A stretch of 64,000 nt of DNA from Hormiphora californensis (Eukaryota; Ctenophora; Tentaculata; Cydippida; Pleurobrachiidae): contig CM035360.1 of the NCBI GenBank assembly GCA_020137815.1, positions 3,893,558 through 3,957,557 on the forward strand, in the 5' to 3' direction. The notes under the pieces were generated by a model. The model saw nothing but the letters and a program-made list of their open reading frames with translations. It searched no databases and was not told the DNA's origin. The translations under genes and the position numbers were made by a program. Below are positions 29,868 to 42,878 of the stretch, in pieces (the stretch's first letter is position 1; every line of letters begins with the position of its first letter).

Positions 29868-32303
29868 ATGTCAGAGTCCCGGGAGCTGATGAAAGATAAC
29901 AAAGTGCACGCTGATCCCGGGGAGGACGGCGATGAAATAACCGAGGCAGCAGATATGAAACAGGAACCGGAAGAGGATGAACTGTTTCTGACAAAAACGC
30001 AAAGGGATAAAAAGAAGCTATACTGTTACGGATTTATATCGAGGTAAAGAGGACAGGGAAAAAGCAGAAATTCTCTGTCATGAGAAGGATGGTGATGGTG
30101 ACCTCGATTTGGATTGTACATGAAAAACACAGTGGTCGCCATCATTCTTATTCTAATGCGCCTCATTCTCATCATGTGCTTTTTGGCCCCTCCAATCTCT
30201 CGTTTCTCTGTCATCGGAATTTACATGATCTAATCCACCCCTTTCTAGGCACACAATAAAAGTGATATGGGGCACGATCGTTGTAACTTTAATCAACTTT
30301 GGCTATTTTACTGGAGGGTACTATGGGTTTGCATACTTTCAAACACAATACTTTGGTAAGAGGTTTCACAAAAAAAATTGGTCGCTAGATTATATATAAG
30401 ACTGTAGCATGAGTCAGGGCACATTCAAATCTAAGTAACTACATTGACAGACTTCAACAAAGGATCACGAACAGAAGTGTCGCATGATGTGCGTCCCCCA
30501 TTATGTTAGCCAACTATAAACACTCGTATTTTTTCACACACAGAGAAAAATTTGATACAGCTTCACGTACAACATCTTGTGTTTCTGATGTGCCAACTAT
30601 GCATTCATGACATAATTAATTTCAGAAGAAGTAAAACGGTCAAAAAACATTAACTCCATTTCAGAGGAGCTAGCGAACAAGACAGTAAAGTTGCTGGAGA
30701 TCCAAGAAGATATCATGGACAGATACCCCGAACTTGAGGATGAGAAAAAGATGGAGAACGTAACAAAAGCATTGGAACTCCTCTGTTACATCCAAACTTA
30801 CCCAAGGCACAGGTGGAGCTTTTGGGCTGCTTTCGACTTCTGTGTCTCAGTTATCACGACAGTAGGTGAGAATCTCACCGTGAGATAACATTACACGGGC
30901 ACGGGGCAGAGAGAAGGAAGCAGCTGGATGCAAAATGAGTTATGTGACTTTCGTTTACTTTCGCCTTTCGGGGAAATTGAGTTTTCTATCATTTTCGTAG
31001 AGTTTTCTAGCTTAGCATACACTGTACAGATGTATCCAAATATTTCAAGTTGCAATTATAACATCTTTTCTCCCAGGATACGGTAACCTACACCCCACCA
31101 CATGGTATAGCAAGGCATTGTGCCTTCTTTACTCAATGGCGGGTCTACCACTTTACATTCTCATGCTTGGTGCAGCAGGTTCGTTATCTCACACTGTTCT
31201 TAGCTAAATATAGAACAGGCAATAATGCTGTAATAATTAGGGAGTGAAATGTGGATAATTCTGAAACAAAATGTGTCTTAATCTAAATCTAATAGATCTA
31301 CAGAAGGAATTTTGCCCGAATAACTAACCCCGGAATATTTTCAGGAAAGTACATAGTAGGAATGTTAGAGTACATGAATGATAAAAGTCAGGCGGTAAAA
31401 AGATTTTGTACTCATCCCTACACTGAATTGATCATTGCCTACTTGAATATATCAGTAGTTATGGGTCTCTTCCTTTTCGGTTACTCATGTAAGTGTAAAA
31501 AAGAAAGAAAGGTAAATGCAGTTTCATTAAAACCCTAAATTTATGATGTAAGTGTAAATAATGTATCGCGTGACTATTTTTGAGTCTCATGGGGATAATA
31601 GTTTGTGGGACAAATGGAGAGTCGTCAATTAAGTGCAGTGTCACTGACCCCCTTAGTTTTGAACATGTATGCGAGAATGCTAAGTGAAGCTTTTCCTCTC
31701 TAGCTGAGTGCTACCTCGGCTACTAATATTAACTCAAATGACACTTCAAAATTCCACCAGATTTCGGGTACGATGCCTCACGGGGAATGAAGCTGTTTCC
31801 CAACGCAACAGACGTCATTTCCCTTCCCGGTTATGGGTACAACTACACCTTTAACCGGATTAACGACTACGGCTCCAATTGGACCAAGACGGAGAGTGTG
31901 TATTATTCAATGATCTCACTCACGACTATTGGATTCGGAGACTATTACTTGGGAAACCCTGAAACTCCAAAACAGGTAGGACAACTGTCTATAATACCGG
32001 TTACCCGTTTTGTTATGTTGTTTCTCCCTGTCGACAAACATGTATTGTGGTGCGTTTGGACCTTTTCACAATAACAACAACATATCCAATATAACCCCTT
32101 AATTTCAGGCTGCAATGTTGTTCCTTTCCATCTCCTTTGGGTTTGCACTTTTCTCCTACGCCTTCCAGACCTACGCCAAACTCTCCGAGAAGACGATGCT
32201 GTATCTCAAGAACAAGACTGGAAAACTGACGGCCGCAGCGGCTAATGCAGCACAGGGAGAGCTTATGAATATGGTAGACAAAATGCCTGGATCCGAGGTG
32301 TAA
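29868..32303 (+). CDS. two-pore-domain (K2P) potassium channel, 7 exons
   Basis: Exons 29868-30043, 30249-30355, 30626-30865, 31077-31178, 31345-31488, 31761-31975 and 32109-32303 join in phase to 392 residues. K2P subunits dimerise in the plasma membrane to give background K+ current. Order: acidic cytosolic N-terminus, TM1 (IKVIWGTIVVTLINFGYF), an extracellular cap-like helix, pore 1 TTVGYG split by an intron after its first Gly codon base, TM2 (LLYSMAGLPLYILMLG), TM3 (AYLNISVVMGLFLFG), pore 2 TTIGFGD, TM4 (MLFLSISFGFALFSYAF) and a short C-terminus. Both selectivity filters are canonical. The 31489-31760 intron contains a second copy of the donor (ATGTAAGTGTAAA) about 58 bp on. AATAAA near 32494 could be the poly(A) signal. 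Subfamily is not assigned. Confidence 0.9.
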
Positions 32304-32796
32304 CCAAGACTGTAGAATGAATCTGCTTCCTGTTTGACTGATGACCATTTCAAAACTGTAATCAATTTAGTATCTCTATGTGGCGATAACGGTACATTCT
32401 TTTATAGAAGACATTATCCAACTTATTAATTCAAAATGTGGCTGATAAAACGAAACAGAACTACTACATATTGTCAATAGGTATGATTTATCAATAAAAC
32501 ATGTCGAAGGACCAAGCCGTTAAATTCATTGGAGTTATATTTTCACTTCATAATTATAATATTTTCGAAGGAATTTAAAATGTTTACCTCCGTCCATGCT
32601 CTCCCTATCTCTAGGCCTTAGTGCAGTGTTTTCAACACAATTGCAATTATAATATGTTTACAGGTGTGGGCTACCGAAAAGAGACTCAGTACACTTTAGA
32701 CCTAGTTTTGGGCGCCGTTACGATCTGGGTGTTTGGTGGCCTGTTTACAGATGCACGCTGCCAAAAAGTTGATTCACCAAAACGGCTCTAACCGCC

Positions 32797-34345
32797 GAAC
32801 CACTCAACCGTTTTGACTAATTCAAAGTTTAGCTGGTAGGAAATGTCAAGGCCTAACCCCAACCCAAACCTCAACCCTAACCCTACTTTAGCGCTAACCC
32901 TAAAAAATCGTTTGTCAGCAGTCAGCACTCATGAAACACCCAGATTTTAACGCTGGCCGTAACTGATAGAGAATCGATAGCCCTAACCGATAACACCAAA
33001 CCAAACCATAACCAGACCCTAACAACAGTCCAAAATCTAAAAACAATAAATTAATTAATTCACGGTCTTGATAATTCTTTTTATCCTCTTCTTATTCACT
33101 TCACGTAACAAGCTCAGTGCAGGCTAGGTTGGCGATGGCGATCTTCCTCCGATTTCCTCTCAAGGCTATGAGGCATGTTCTCAGTAATGAGAACCGTAAC
33201 CTCGTTCTGAGGTGAGCCATCACTTCAGCGTATGGTTCTCCTGTTCTTGTTGAGATTCGGGATGAGAGTGTCTTCAAGACTTTGTGAAACTCATTAGCTA
33301 TCCCACCCGCTGTGTTCATGACCAATGGAGAAAATGTCCCTCCTTCAACTTCTCGAACCCGTTTACCGTATGATTGCTTTTTGCTTGACTCATTCCTTCG
33401 GTATAGTTGATCAATGGGCGTGTTGATATGGGACGGTGCATTGGCATGGAAGACTCTCACATCCATGTGGGCAAGTTGCGATTTACGCCACAGGTCTAGT
33501 GCAACCACATCCATTCGTGCGTCAGGAGCAGTGTTTGCCGATGGGTGAAACTGGATACCGTCTGGACATGGTTGCAGAAGCTTTTCGGTTTCAACAGCTT
33601 TGAGGCCAGCATAGGAACAAATCTCAGCCATAAGGTCTCTGATATTATCGTGTCTGAGAATTGTATAACCGCCCTTAGCACATGACATGGTGTGATCGGT
33701 ATCATTAGGCTTACCACAAGCACATGTTGAGCCTAGATCTTTCGCTTCAAATCCATATCGTAGAGCTATTGAGTCAACAAATTCTAACTGGTTAAGCTCA
33801 AAGCCCAAATGGGGGTAAGGCCTGGTCGTAAGCCATCCAGATGCACCAGATTCTCCTGCAAGGTCAAGACATCTCACTAGTTTCGGGCATGATATCCTGG
33901 TCAGCAACTCCAAAATCTGATTTTAACGTTTTCCAATCTTGGTGATCTTGCAGTTTCGCGAAATTTCGGCAGCTGTGTGCGTTTCGGCGCGGCTTTTTTT
34001 CAAGAAAATGTTGAATTGTGTGCTGCATATTCGACTGACATGAGCGCCGCGGCTGAAAAAAGAGCCAAAAACGCTGCAAAAAGGGAGCCGCGCAGTCTCT
34101 TTTTAAAAAGGTCAAACATCAAAATCTGGAAAACGCGTTTTTTAAACGGTAAATATGTTTTTTTGTTGGAATGCGCTGCAGCCCCCTCATGCGCGCAACG
34201 TATGCCAAGTTTTTTTGAGTGTCAGCACTCATGGTTTCTTGGGGTTCGGGATACTGGATAGGCCTGGGGTTAGGGCTGGGGTTAGGGCTTGAAATTTTGA
34301 ATCAGATAGATTATGAATTAGCCAAAACGGTTGAGTGATCTCAAT
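32797..34345. repeat. inverted flanks with telomere-like repeats around a retrotransposon fragment
   Basis: ACTCAACCGTTTTGACTAATTC near 32803 reappears inverted near 34314 (GAATTAGCCAAAACGGTTGAGT). Just inside each lies a degenerate telomere-like stretch (CCCTAACCC type at about 32862-32905, GGGTTAGGG type at about 34263-34288). Confidence 0.55.
33101..33913 (-). pseudogene. C-terminal fragment of a retrotransposon protein, zinc knuckle plus putative restriction-like endonuclease
   Basis: 270 open codons. It has a Cys-rich knuckle (CACG..HTMSCAKGG), then RHDNIRDL, a conserved Glu (ETEKLLQ), ANTAPDARMDVV and HMDVRVFH. The Asp..Asp-x-Arg spacing looks like a PD-(D/E)xK-type site, as in restriction-like endonucleases of non-LTR elements (inference from pattern). 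No reverse transcriptase domain is found upstream, so this is a truncated copy. The C-terminal RLRFSLLRTCLIALRGNR block is shared with the fragment at 34997. Confidence 0.65.
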
Positions 34346-34996
34346 TCTCCGATCTCGGGGTTAGGGAAAAAAAAGAAATATAAATTCCAACCTGTCTCAC
34401 AATCACAGAAGTCCTACAATCAGTCGGAAGTACCACAACTCGTTCATCTGTAGAAAGACTCGACTATAGAACACACTACCCAGTGAAACGAGTTTCGCGG
34501 AAGACCTACGTTCTACCGTTGTTCAACTTGAACTTGAGGATTGGATCAGGATGAAGTCTGAAGAGATTTGCGGATCGCCCACCGGTACTCACATTTCACA
34601 ACGCCCACCGGTACTCACATTTCACAACTCAATATCCATATCAAAACAGCAACTCAATCTTGAACTCGATATGAATAGTTTCCAGGGAGGAGGAGGAGGC
34701 TCTGTGAAGAACTGATACCCGTGTAGATCATACACGAAGACGGTAACAAGATAACAAGATAGTTTGGTGGCTAGAGCCATTTTAGTGCTGAAGGTACTTT
34801 TTAGCAGGAAGTACCTGTAAACAGGCCTTTAAACACGTAATCGTAATCTGGGTGTTGCGTTGGATTCGTCTCGAAAAGGTGATTCAGAATAGCTCCGTTC
34901 TCCTAGGGGGTTCCAGACCACAGTTTTTTTTGGAAAAGAGGTTTAAAATTATACCGATAACAATCAAATTATATATAAACACACTGTGGTAATAAA

Positions 34997-35698
34997 TTAA
35001 ACATACAATAAATTTATATCTATACTACTTGAATAATAAGGTGTAATTGTCTTCCCACGGTAACCCCGGAGGCTGACAATCAGAGTTTTGAGGAGACAGA
35101 ACGATAGTCTCTGTCGGATGTAGCGCACCGCATCAGGGATCGATTGTTTGGTTTTCCCGGAAAGGAGAACTGCCAGTCTGCGGTAGAACCTTTCTGCTTC
35201 ACGTCCCATGGTTCCGGTGGTGGAGAACACAATGGGTGTGAAAGAAGCTTTCTCTACTTCCAGGATTCGTTCATTATACACCCTCTTTTTCTCTTTCTCG
35301 TGGGAAGCCAAGGCCGAATTCAATGACTTTTTGATGTTAGAGTCTGCACGAGAGTTAAAAATTCTGATGTCAAGGAAAGTTTTGTCCATGTCTACCCATA
35401 CCTTCCTTGCAGACACGTCAAGCCTAGCTTGATCGTCGGTGTTGGCACTCTTGTACTTGAATTTTTCTCCGGTGATGGGAAGGAGATGTGGTTCAATAGT
35501 CACATCAGTGCATCCAGCCTCGGAGAGAAGATTAGCGGTGAGGTCCCGTATTTGGTTGTGGCGGAGATGGACATAACCACCAAGAGGACATGACAGACAG
35601 TGTTCCATACTGTAGCAGCTGCCACCATTACCACAGTCAGACCCATATCGTAACGGCGCCTTTAAAATCTTGGCGTCTCGCAGCGCTGAACATTTCAT
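34997..35698 (-). pseudogene. second retrotransposon C-terminal fragment, same family
   Basis: 233 open codons, same order as the fragment at 33101: Cys/His knuckle (YSMEHCLSCPLGG), RHNQIRDLTANLL, ANTDDQARLDV, FLDIRIFNS and RQRLSFCLLKTLIVSLRGYR. The first knuckle cysteines differ. It has the same orientation as the other fragment but clearly diverged sequence, so these are two insertions or an old tandem copy. The 5' part and reverse transcriptase are missing. Confidence 0.65.
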
Positions 35699-37128
35699 TT
35701 CCCGTCAGGGTCTGGTTAGTGCTATCGATTATCTATCAATTATTGTGAAGTTTACTCAAATAGACCATACGGTTCTCTAAAATAGTAAGATCTGACGCGA
35801 ATTTTGATTGCTCGACCATAACACGAAATCTATCATGTAGTATGTTGCCTTCTATTGGACTTGTGAAAGTTACAAATCTCACTCAGTCACTCTTCCTGTA
35901 GATACCATGTAAGACTGTAGCAGCTGCCACCATTACCCCAAAAGAGAGATTTTCCAAATGATGTACCGGACCTACAATTTTAGGTGAGTCACCCCATCCA
36001 CCCACTCACTCAGGTGAGTCCTCTCTCCCATGGCAACTGCCAAATGGTAACCATGGTAACCAAGCAGCGTGTGCAGCTGACGTGTTCTGTTTACCCCCTT
36101 CATCTTTTTAATCAAATCTCTCTCTCATGAACACGTTTCACCTTTGTGAGAGCTCCAAGAATAGAGTACTAGCTTGATAGAGAGGAGACAACCGTAACGT
36201 AGAAAATAGCCATTGGAGAGAAAGGGTTAAAGGGGAACTACGGGGAGAGAGGAGTTAGGGAGTTAGGGAGAATGTCCTTTACAGGTTGTGTTGAGTTAAG
36301 AAGCGATGATAATTCTGCAGGTTGCAGACTTATTGTCTTGAACTACGGTGAATGAGTGAATGACTCTCTCCCTTTCCATATTTCTCCCTTTCTCTCACTA
36401 ACTCTCTCTCGCTTTCTGCCTACTATATACATGTATGTGATGCTGCATACACGGCTAAGCGAGTTAAAAGTATCAACTAATGCTTGATGAAGAGAGTGAA
36501 AAATGAGAGTAGAAAGCCAATGCAATGCTCTCATCAACGAATAATGAAAAAGTTTAGAAAAGTTGCACAATAAGTAGATCTACAAAAACTTAATAACTGT
36601 CTTGAGTCTTCACGATTCTTCTATACTATCTCATATCTGTAGACACAGATGCACATGAATGGGGTCTGTTCAGCTCGACTCATTAAAAACTCAGATAGGT
36701 AATATCTCTCAGAGTCTCAGGTATATCTCTCAGGAATATCTCTCAGATAAACTCTAATTCCAATATATTCTTTCAGGCCCGTATCCCCTCCATCTCCCTG
36801 TGTGATTCTACCGGGAGCCATCGCCAAGGGCCTCTCTCCAATAAAACCCCGGGATAGATCGACTCTCCAGAACATCGAACCAAACAAGTGAGTGAAATGA
36901 CCATTCGTTACGCATTCTGATTTCACTGAAATCAGAATGCGTAACGAATGCATGGTTATTGGTGCGTAATTATCAAGAGAGTTTATTTCGGCCACTGGCT
37001 GAACAATTGTAGGGTGATCGCAAAGTACAAACACACTGATCCTTCCCCAACCATAGATCCACCCTTGATCACAAACAGCTCATCGTATTGATTCGTGCTG
37101 AAATTTCCTTGGATTGGTACAACACATG
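35699..37128. other. intergenic, no gene seen
   Basis: No supported exon. A perfect hairpin lies at 36902-36950. A repeated GAGTTAGGGA motif and scattered CT-rich bits are present. Confidence 0.5.
36902..36950. repeat. perfect 24-bp stem hairpin, 1-base loop
   Basis: CATTCGTTACGCATTCTGAT, four more bases and one spacer base are followed by the exact reverse complement. No terminal repeat or target duplication of a known MITE is visible. Confidence 0.75.
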
Positions 37129-37782
37129 TTGGTGACATTGACACCTAGTGCGTGCGAGATCGAGCTCGCACATAGGTGTCCGCTCCGCCCCCTAAAAAAG
37201 GGTCGTGTCTTTCAAGCCAAATTGCACGCGATCCACTGGACCGATTTGCATCCGGTTTGTCGCAAAAGACTACAAATTGATCCTAATATACTGGAAAATA
37301 CCCGAGAAGTTTGTCTGTCAACAGGAAGTGGGTCAAAATTGACACTGAAGTCAAATCTGTAATCTGGCTTCTGAGCCTTTTTGCACCACTCCAAGACGGT
37401 TGAGAATGAATTTGAGGGTATCAGAAGATAGGTTGAACTCTTGTGAGTACTGGAAAATACCCGGCATTAATAGCTGATGCTAATTGCATCAACATATCTC
37501 CCAATATCTTCTAAATCGCATGGGCGTAGTGCAGAATCTCTCGGAAGCCAGAATATAGATTTGACTTCAGAGTCAATTTTGACCCACTTCCTGTTGACAG
37601 ACAAACTTCTCGGGTATTTTCCAGTATATTAGGATCATTTTTAGTCTTTTGCGACAAACCGGATGCAAATCGGTCCAGTGGATCGCGTGCAACATCCCTT
37701 GAAAAAAACGACCCTCTTTGGGGCGGAGCAGACACCTGTGTGTGAGCTCAATCTTGGTCGCGCACGGTGTCTATGTCACCAA
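37129..37782. mobile_element. 654-bp foldback element with 9-bp target duplication (Mutator-like)
   Basis: Inverted arms of about 240 bp begin TTGGTGACATTGACACC. CAACACATG is duplicated outside both ends (37120-37128 and 37783-37791). A 9-bp duplication with long inverted repeats is the Mutator/MULE pattern. No transposase present. Confidence 0.75.
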
Positions 37783-39241
37783 CAACACATGTTGTCCTGA
37801 AATCTCAGCATGTGAATTCCAACTTGGAATAGACTCACCATCCGTATTCTCTTTTAATGGCCGGGGACATTTCCAATAATCGGAGCCTTGCTTCCAATAC
37901 TGCCATTATAGCTATAGTACTAGTGCACTGCAGCCAATGCACAAAATCACGAATACGTCTAATTAAAGACTTCCTACGTCATAACCGATAATTACAGTTC
38001 CAGTAATTGGGTATAATCGCGATATATTACACCCAAGTAGTAATGTGTCAGTAGCGTGTGATGTTATATCAGCTGTAGTGTGTGTGACGTCGATAATCTT
38101 ATAACGAAGAAACCATGAGTAGTTTTCCGTAGATCTATATAATTTCGACCAATTTTAATATCATTCTCGTGCTTCTATAGGTGTAATTACAGATATATCA
38201 TCTCTAGTTTCCTGTTTCTGGTAGTTCATGCATGAACAAGTGCCTCCTCCGTTATTACCGAGCTTGATTATATATAATTTCGTCTTTTTTTTTCATTTCC
38301 CACCGTTTAGTGCACGTACACGGAAATAACTATCACAACTTTCGATACACATGAGAGGTATATTAAGATATCGAAAATAAAACATGTTCTGTCGTATACC
38401 GCTGCTCCACTGATGGCGGTGGCAGTGGTAGATTAGTGGTGGTGAACAAGATATATTATAATCTGCCCAATTCCGTGGTTTATGGTATCATGGCTGGTAG
38501 GGGGCTAGCTTGTCTAAACCACACAGAGAGAAGCAGTTACCACCTTTATACCACCACCAGTGCGTCTAATTACCTCATTACCTCTCTCCTTCCACTCAAA
38601 TCCAGTCCGGTAATTGAGCTGTCTTGTTTCCTGGACATGTGTACGTGATGGCACACACCAGCAATTCAACACATTATTGAACTGTCTTCTTTGGAGGGTT
38701 TTGATTCCTTGTTTTACTTGAAATACTAGTTTGGCCTACACCAAGGCATTATCGGTGTTTTGACGCTTTTGCCTTTACCCAATTATCTATGCTGTTACTC
38801 CCCAAAGGCATTATTGCTCAAAGGCATTATCGTATGCTACCGTTTGGCTCTCCAGTGGAGAGTCTCCACCCCGGATCGAGCACTTTACAGGATCTCAACT
38901 ACCCAAATTCGAAAGAGGGTTTTGATTCCATTTTGTGCTTTTGTCTTTTCCTTACTTTCAACTTGATGTTTTAACCCTTCTTTACAATGTGAGACAGGGT
39001 CGAACAAAGCAAAACTTGAGAACTGAGAATCTATAGCAGCTAGTAAATATAATATACAATAAGGGTATTGTTATACAGCTCTCCCTTGAGACCCGTAGGC
39101 TGACATTTACTGATGAGCATTGAGCAGCACCCCTTGTAACACATAATACATCTGCTAACTGTAAATGAGGTGCACAGGTGAGTCCTGCCTGGGCGATATC
39201 ATCATCATATGCAACTATAGTCATGAATATTCATGATAGTA
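37783..39241. other. intergenic, no gene seen
   Basis: AT-rich with no supported exon. A partial TCGAACAAGGC-type element end is near 38991-39013. Confidence 0.45.
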
Positions 39242-40100
39242 CAGTCGGACCCCGATTTAACGGCACCCTCGGGGGAAAGGGTTTTGTCCGTTAAATCGGG
39301 GTGTCCGTTAAATCGGGGTAGAGCATATTTGGCCCATAAAACCCTATTTTTGTCCAAAATGCTATACTAAAACACCTCTAAGTGTTAAATGCAATGTCCA
39401 TGTATTGATTACATGATCATTTCTGATTAGAAAAAGAAAGTAATTTCAAGATAATTTAAAAATAAGTTATAAAAATTTTCTAAGGTTTCTATATCAACCA
39501 CGTCCGAATCGTTTATCGAATCGGTGCATCTTATCGCATGTCTTGCTGCTAATTAGACGAACCGATACGTGATACCATGCCGAATCGGGGCACTTTAAGC
39601 GGGGTGAGGAACAATTTGAATTTCAAAATATATTTTTCTCTGAAAATTCATGGGGAGCACCGATCAAGGCATTGACAATCATTCTGTAAAATTTTGCAAA
39701 AAAAAGTTATGAAAATTTTTCAAAGGTATATCAACCACGTCCGAATCGTGTTTCGAATCAGTGCATCTTATCGCACGTCTTGTCGCTAATTAGACGGTTC
39801 GAAACGAACCGATACGTGATCCCCATGAGGCCAGTTTAACAAGCGTCTAAATTGCGATTCGATGGGCCTCATGGGGATCACATATCTGTTCGTTTCGAAC
39901 CGTCTAATTACCGGCAAGACATGCAATAAGATGCACCGATTTCAAACACGATTTGGACGTGGTTTTTCAAAAAAATTTCAAAAATAAAATTCAAAAAAAA
40001 AATTTCAAAAAAAAAATTTCAAAAAATTTTGGGGGAAATTTATCCTGCCGTTAAATCGGGGTGCCGCTAAATCGGGGGCCGTTAAATCGGGGTCCGACTG
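39242..40100. mobile_element. non-autonomous Tigger derivative with internal repeats
   Basis: 859 bp flanked by TA. The ends are CAGTCGGACCCCGATTTAAC and its inverse, with subterminal CCGTTAAATCGGGG repeats, almost the same as the intact Tigger at 12918 but with AAC in place of ACC. The inside holds three copies of an ACGTCCGAATCGT..GCATCTTATCGCA block, two direct and one inverted. No transposase. Confidence 0.85.
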
Positions 40101-40390
40101 TAGTAGTAACAACTCATATATAGTCTCTATATCTATCCCCTTATATCTATCCTCATTTCCCTCGGGTACCTTTAGACGTGCCCCATGATCTCTTGCAAGG
40201 TCAGTATAGTTCAGCTTCCACCTGAGGTGTAGTGCCGTAGAAGCTTCTGTAAAAAAGTTCATTATTCAATATTCCATCATTGAAAATTGAGACAAACAGC
40301 TAGCAAAATGAAAAGCCTTGATGCCATCTTTCCTCTCATTTAACATCTCTCGACCCTTGTTGACACTGCCTCTCTTCTCTGCCTCTTTCT

Positions 40391-40404
40391 CTAGTCTCTC
40401 TCTT

Positions 40405-40435
<31 letters not shown>

Positions 40436-40459
40436 CTCTCTCACACACACTCTCTCTCG

Positions 40460-40515
<56 letters not shown>
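40391..40515 (+). repeat. (CT)n microsatellite
   Basis: CT run with short CA and TTT interruptions. Confidence 0.9.
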
Positions 40516-40518
<3 letters not shown>

Positions 40519-40871
40519 TCTCTAGTTTAATTGGAAATTGAACTGAACTAAAGCAGGTGCTTTCGTTGCCGCGTCTATTATAATAGTGCTGGGTAGTATT
40601 GTAATTTGCCGTCCAGTCTACTATGCAGTCGTAGAGATAGAGAGAGAACAATTAAGATAATTCAGAGATAGAGAGATTAGTATATCATGAAAGACGCAGT
40701 GTTTAAATTTTGAAGAATGAACTAGACTGAATGATTTGGAGGGAGTGAGTAGACTGAATGAATGAACAGTACATGGGTACTGCAGATAGTGAGAATTAAA
40801 TCTCAGCTAAATGTGTCATATGGCTAGCTTAGAATTATAATTACTTTGGGTTTGAATATCTTAATCTATAT

Positions 40872-40875
40872 CTAG

Positions 40876-40909
<34 letters not shown>

Positions 40910-40962
40910 GTCTTTCACTGTCCCTCTCTCTCACTCTCCCTTTCCCTCTCTCTATCTTCTAC
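40872..40962 (+). repeat. (CT)n microsatellite
   Basis: Imperfect CT run. No gene is seen between here and 42149. Confidence 0.85.
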
Positions 40963-42148
40963 ATAAACTGCCGCGACAAAGCACCCCCAGCTGTGGCCTG
41001 TCTGTCTCTATCTCTCTCATTAAGTCTCAAGTGATGCACGCAGCATTATACCTAGCACTAAGAGTGTCAAGTATAGCTCTCTCGTTTTCCCCACTTTATT
41101 TTCTCCTTTTCCCGTTCATGTATACCGAGTGTTGCAAAGAATCTCTATAAATCTTAGACCCATGGCTGCAAACTACACTAGAATACCATATCCGACACTT
41201 CTCTCATTCTAGTAACGATCTCACCACGGTACCTTTCTCTCCAATGACTTCCCAGATTAGATACGAGCAACACAGTAAATAAGCACATTCGTCATTCATA
41301 TTTTGATTAGGCATGACCTGTTGCTCAAATCACAATTCCAAATCTGTTCTTCTTTGTCTCCCCCTCCCCCTGCTGCAGGGGTCATCAAGGGGTCCTGCAT
41401 GGGGAATTATTCATGACAGATCACCTCCTTCATCCTTCTTTCTCCTAGTTATGCACACTGAGTTTGTTCTCCCTCCGGCTCCCTTCTCTCCTTTTTGTCT
41501 CGCTACGTCCTCTATTTCTATTGTCCCTCACGCATATATTACAGAAGTTTTTGTGTGGTCTCAAGTTTTGCTGTGAAATGAAAATTTGTGCATTTGCTGA
41601 TCCCAACTCCAAATTTCAAACAAGAGTTGATTAGATCTGCAGTATATCTATTACAAACCTAGCGCACAATATAATGACCTCATACTATTGCTCCCAATTT
41701 ACTGTTTGCAGTATTCTTTCCCTCTTTATTTTGACCATACACAATCTTCCTTTTTAGTAGTTTTGTCTTGGCTCTGTTTCTCATTTTCTAAACTCTTTCT
41801 CACGTAGCACGTTCATTTCTAGCCACCAATGTGTCTAAAAGGCTACATTGTGTACTTAAAAAGTACTGGTTATGTCTTGTCTCATATAAGACCCTCCTCG
41901 CGATGTACAGCCAGTGTACTGGTTATGTCTTACTGCCGCTACTGCACTATGAAAGTCTTTCAAAACAGCCTTATAATTATAATTATGTACGCAACGATAC
42001 CAAATTCCATACTTCCAATTTCCATACTACCAAATTTCCCTATGTTTGTGGTTTTATATTTATGGCATAATTATTTATTGCCATTGCATAGCCAAGTGAG
42101 CGGCCGGGATGTGGCGGATGGAATTGATATTTGAGGTATAGTAGTTCG

Positions 42149-42229
42149 CATCCTGGATTGTGTGACGAGTTTCGAAAACAGGAAAACAAAACATTTTAAT
42201 TATTTTCGAAACTCTCCACATCCAGGATG
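42149..42229. mobile_element. short MITE with CATCCTGGAT ends
   Basis: CATCCTGGATTGTGTGACGA at the left and CCACATCCAGGATG at the right are inverted, and GAGTTTCGAAAA inside is also inverted (TTTTCGAAACTC). About 80 bp, no coding. Confidence 0.65.
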
Positions 42230-42448
42230 AGAACGAATTGCAAGCCATCCGTAGTATAGCATGGCCGGAACGAGTATTCTCCCCTTTGTTCATTCCTTTC
42301 AATTCGCTTTGTCAATTAGCGTTAATATTAGATTAAATCTCGCTTGGCAAGAACAGAAGATACTTTTCACCGTCTTACTCTCTCCAAATAATCTTCTACT
42401 TAGTTTCGAAACGTTTGATGTCCCTTATGACAAACTAATCGTCTAGCC

Positions 42449-42483
42449 CCCTCTCTCTCTCTCTCTCCCTCTCTCTCTCTCTC

Positions 42484-42545
<62 letters not shown>

Positions 42546-42562
42546 TCTCTCCTCTCTCTCGC

Positions 42563-42594
<32 letters not shown>

Positions 42595-42597
42595 CAC
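42449..42597 (+). repeat. (CT)n microsatellite
   Basis: Long CT run broken by single C or G insertions. Confidence 0.9.
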
Positions 42598-42737
42598 TTT
42601 TAATCTCCGAACGAGTCTAGTTGACTGTTAGAATTGGACACAAGTGGGCAATTTCAATTCGCACTACTGCACATGACTATCCGATTAATGAAGGGAATGA
42701 AAAGCAGGGCAATCTTTTATCTTGCGTGAGTTAGCTG

Positions 42738-42878
<141 letters not shown>

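Noticed and set aside
32857-32905. Possible true telomere repeat or chromosome end
   Set aside because: The CCCTAA-like units are few and degenerate, and genes continue on both sides.
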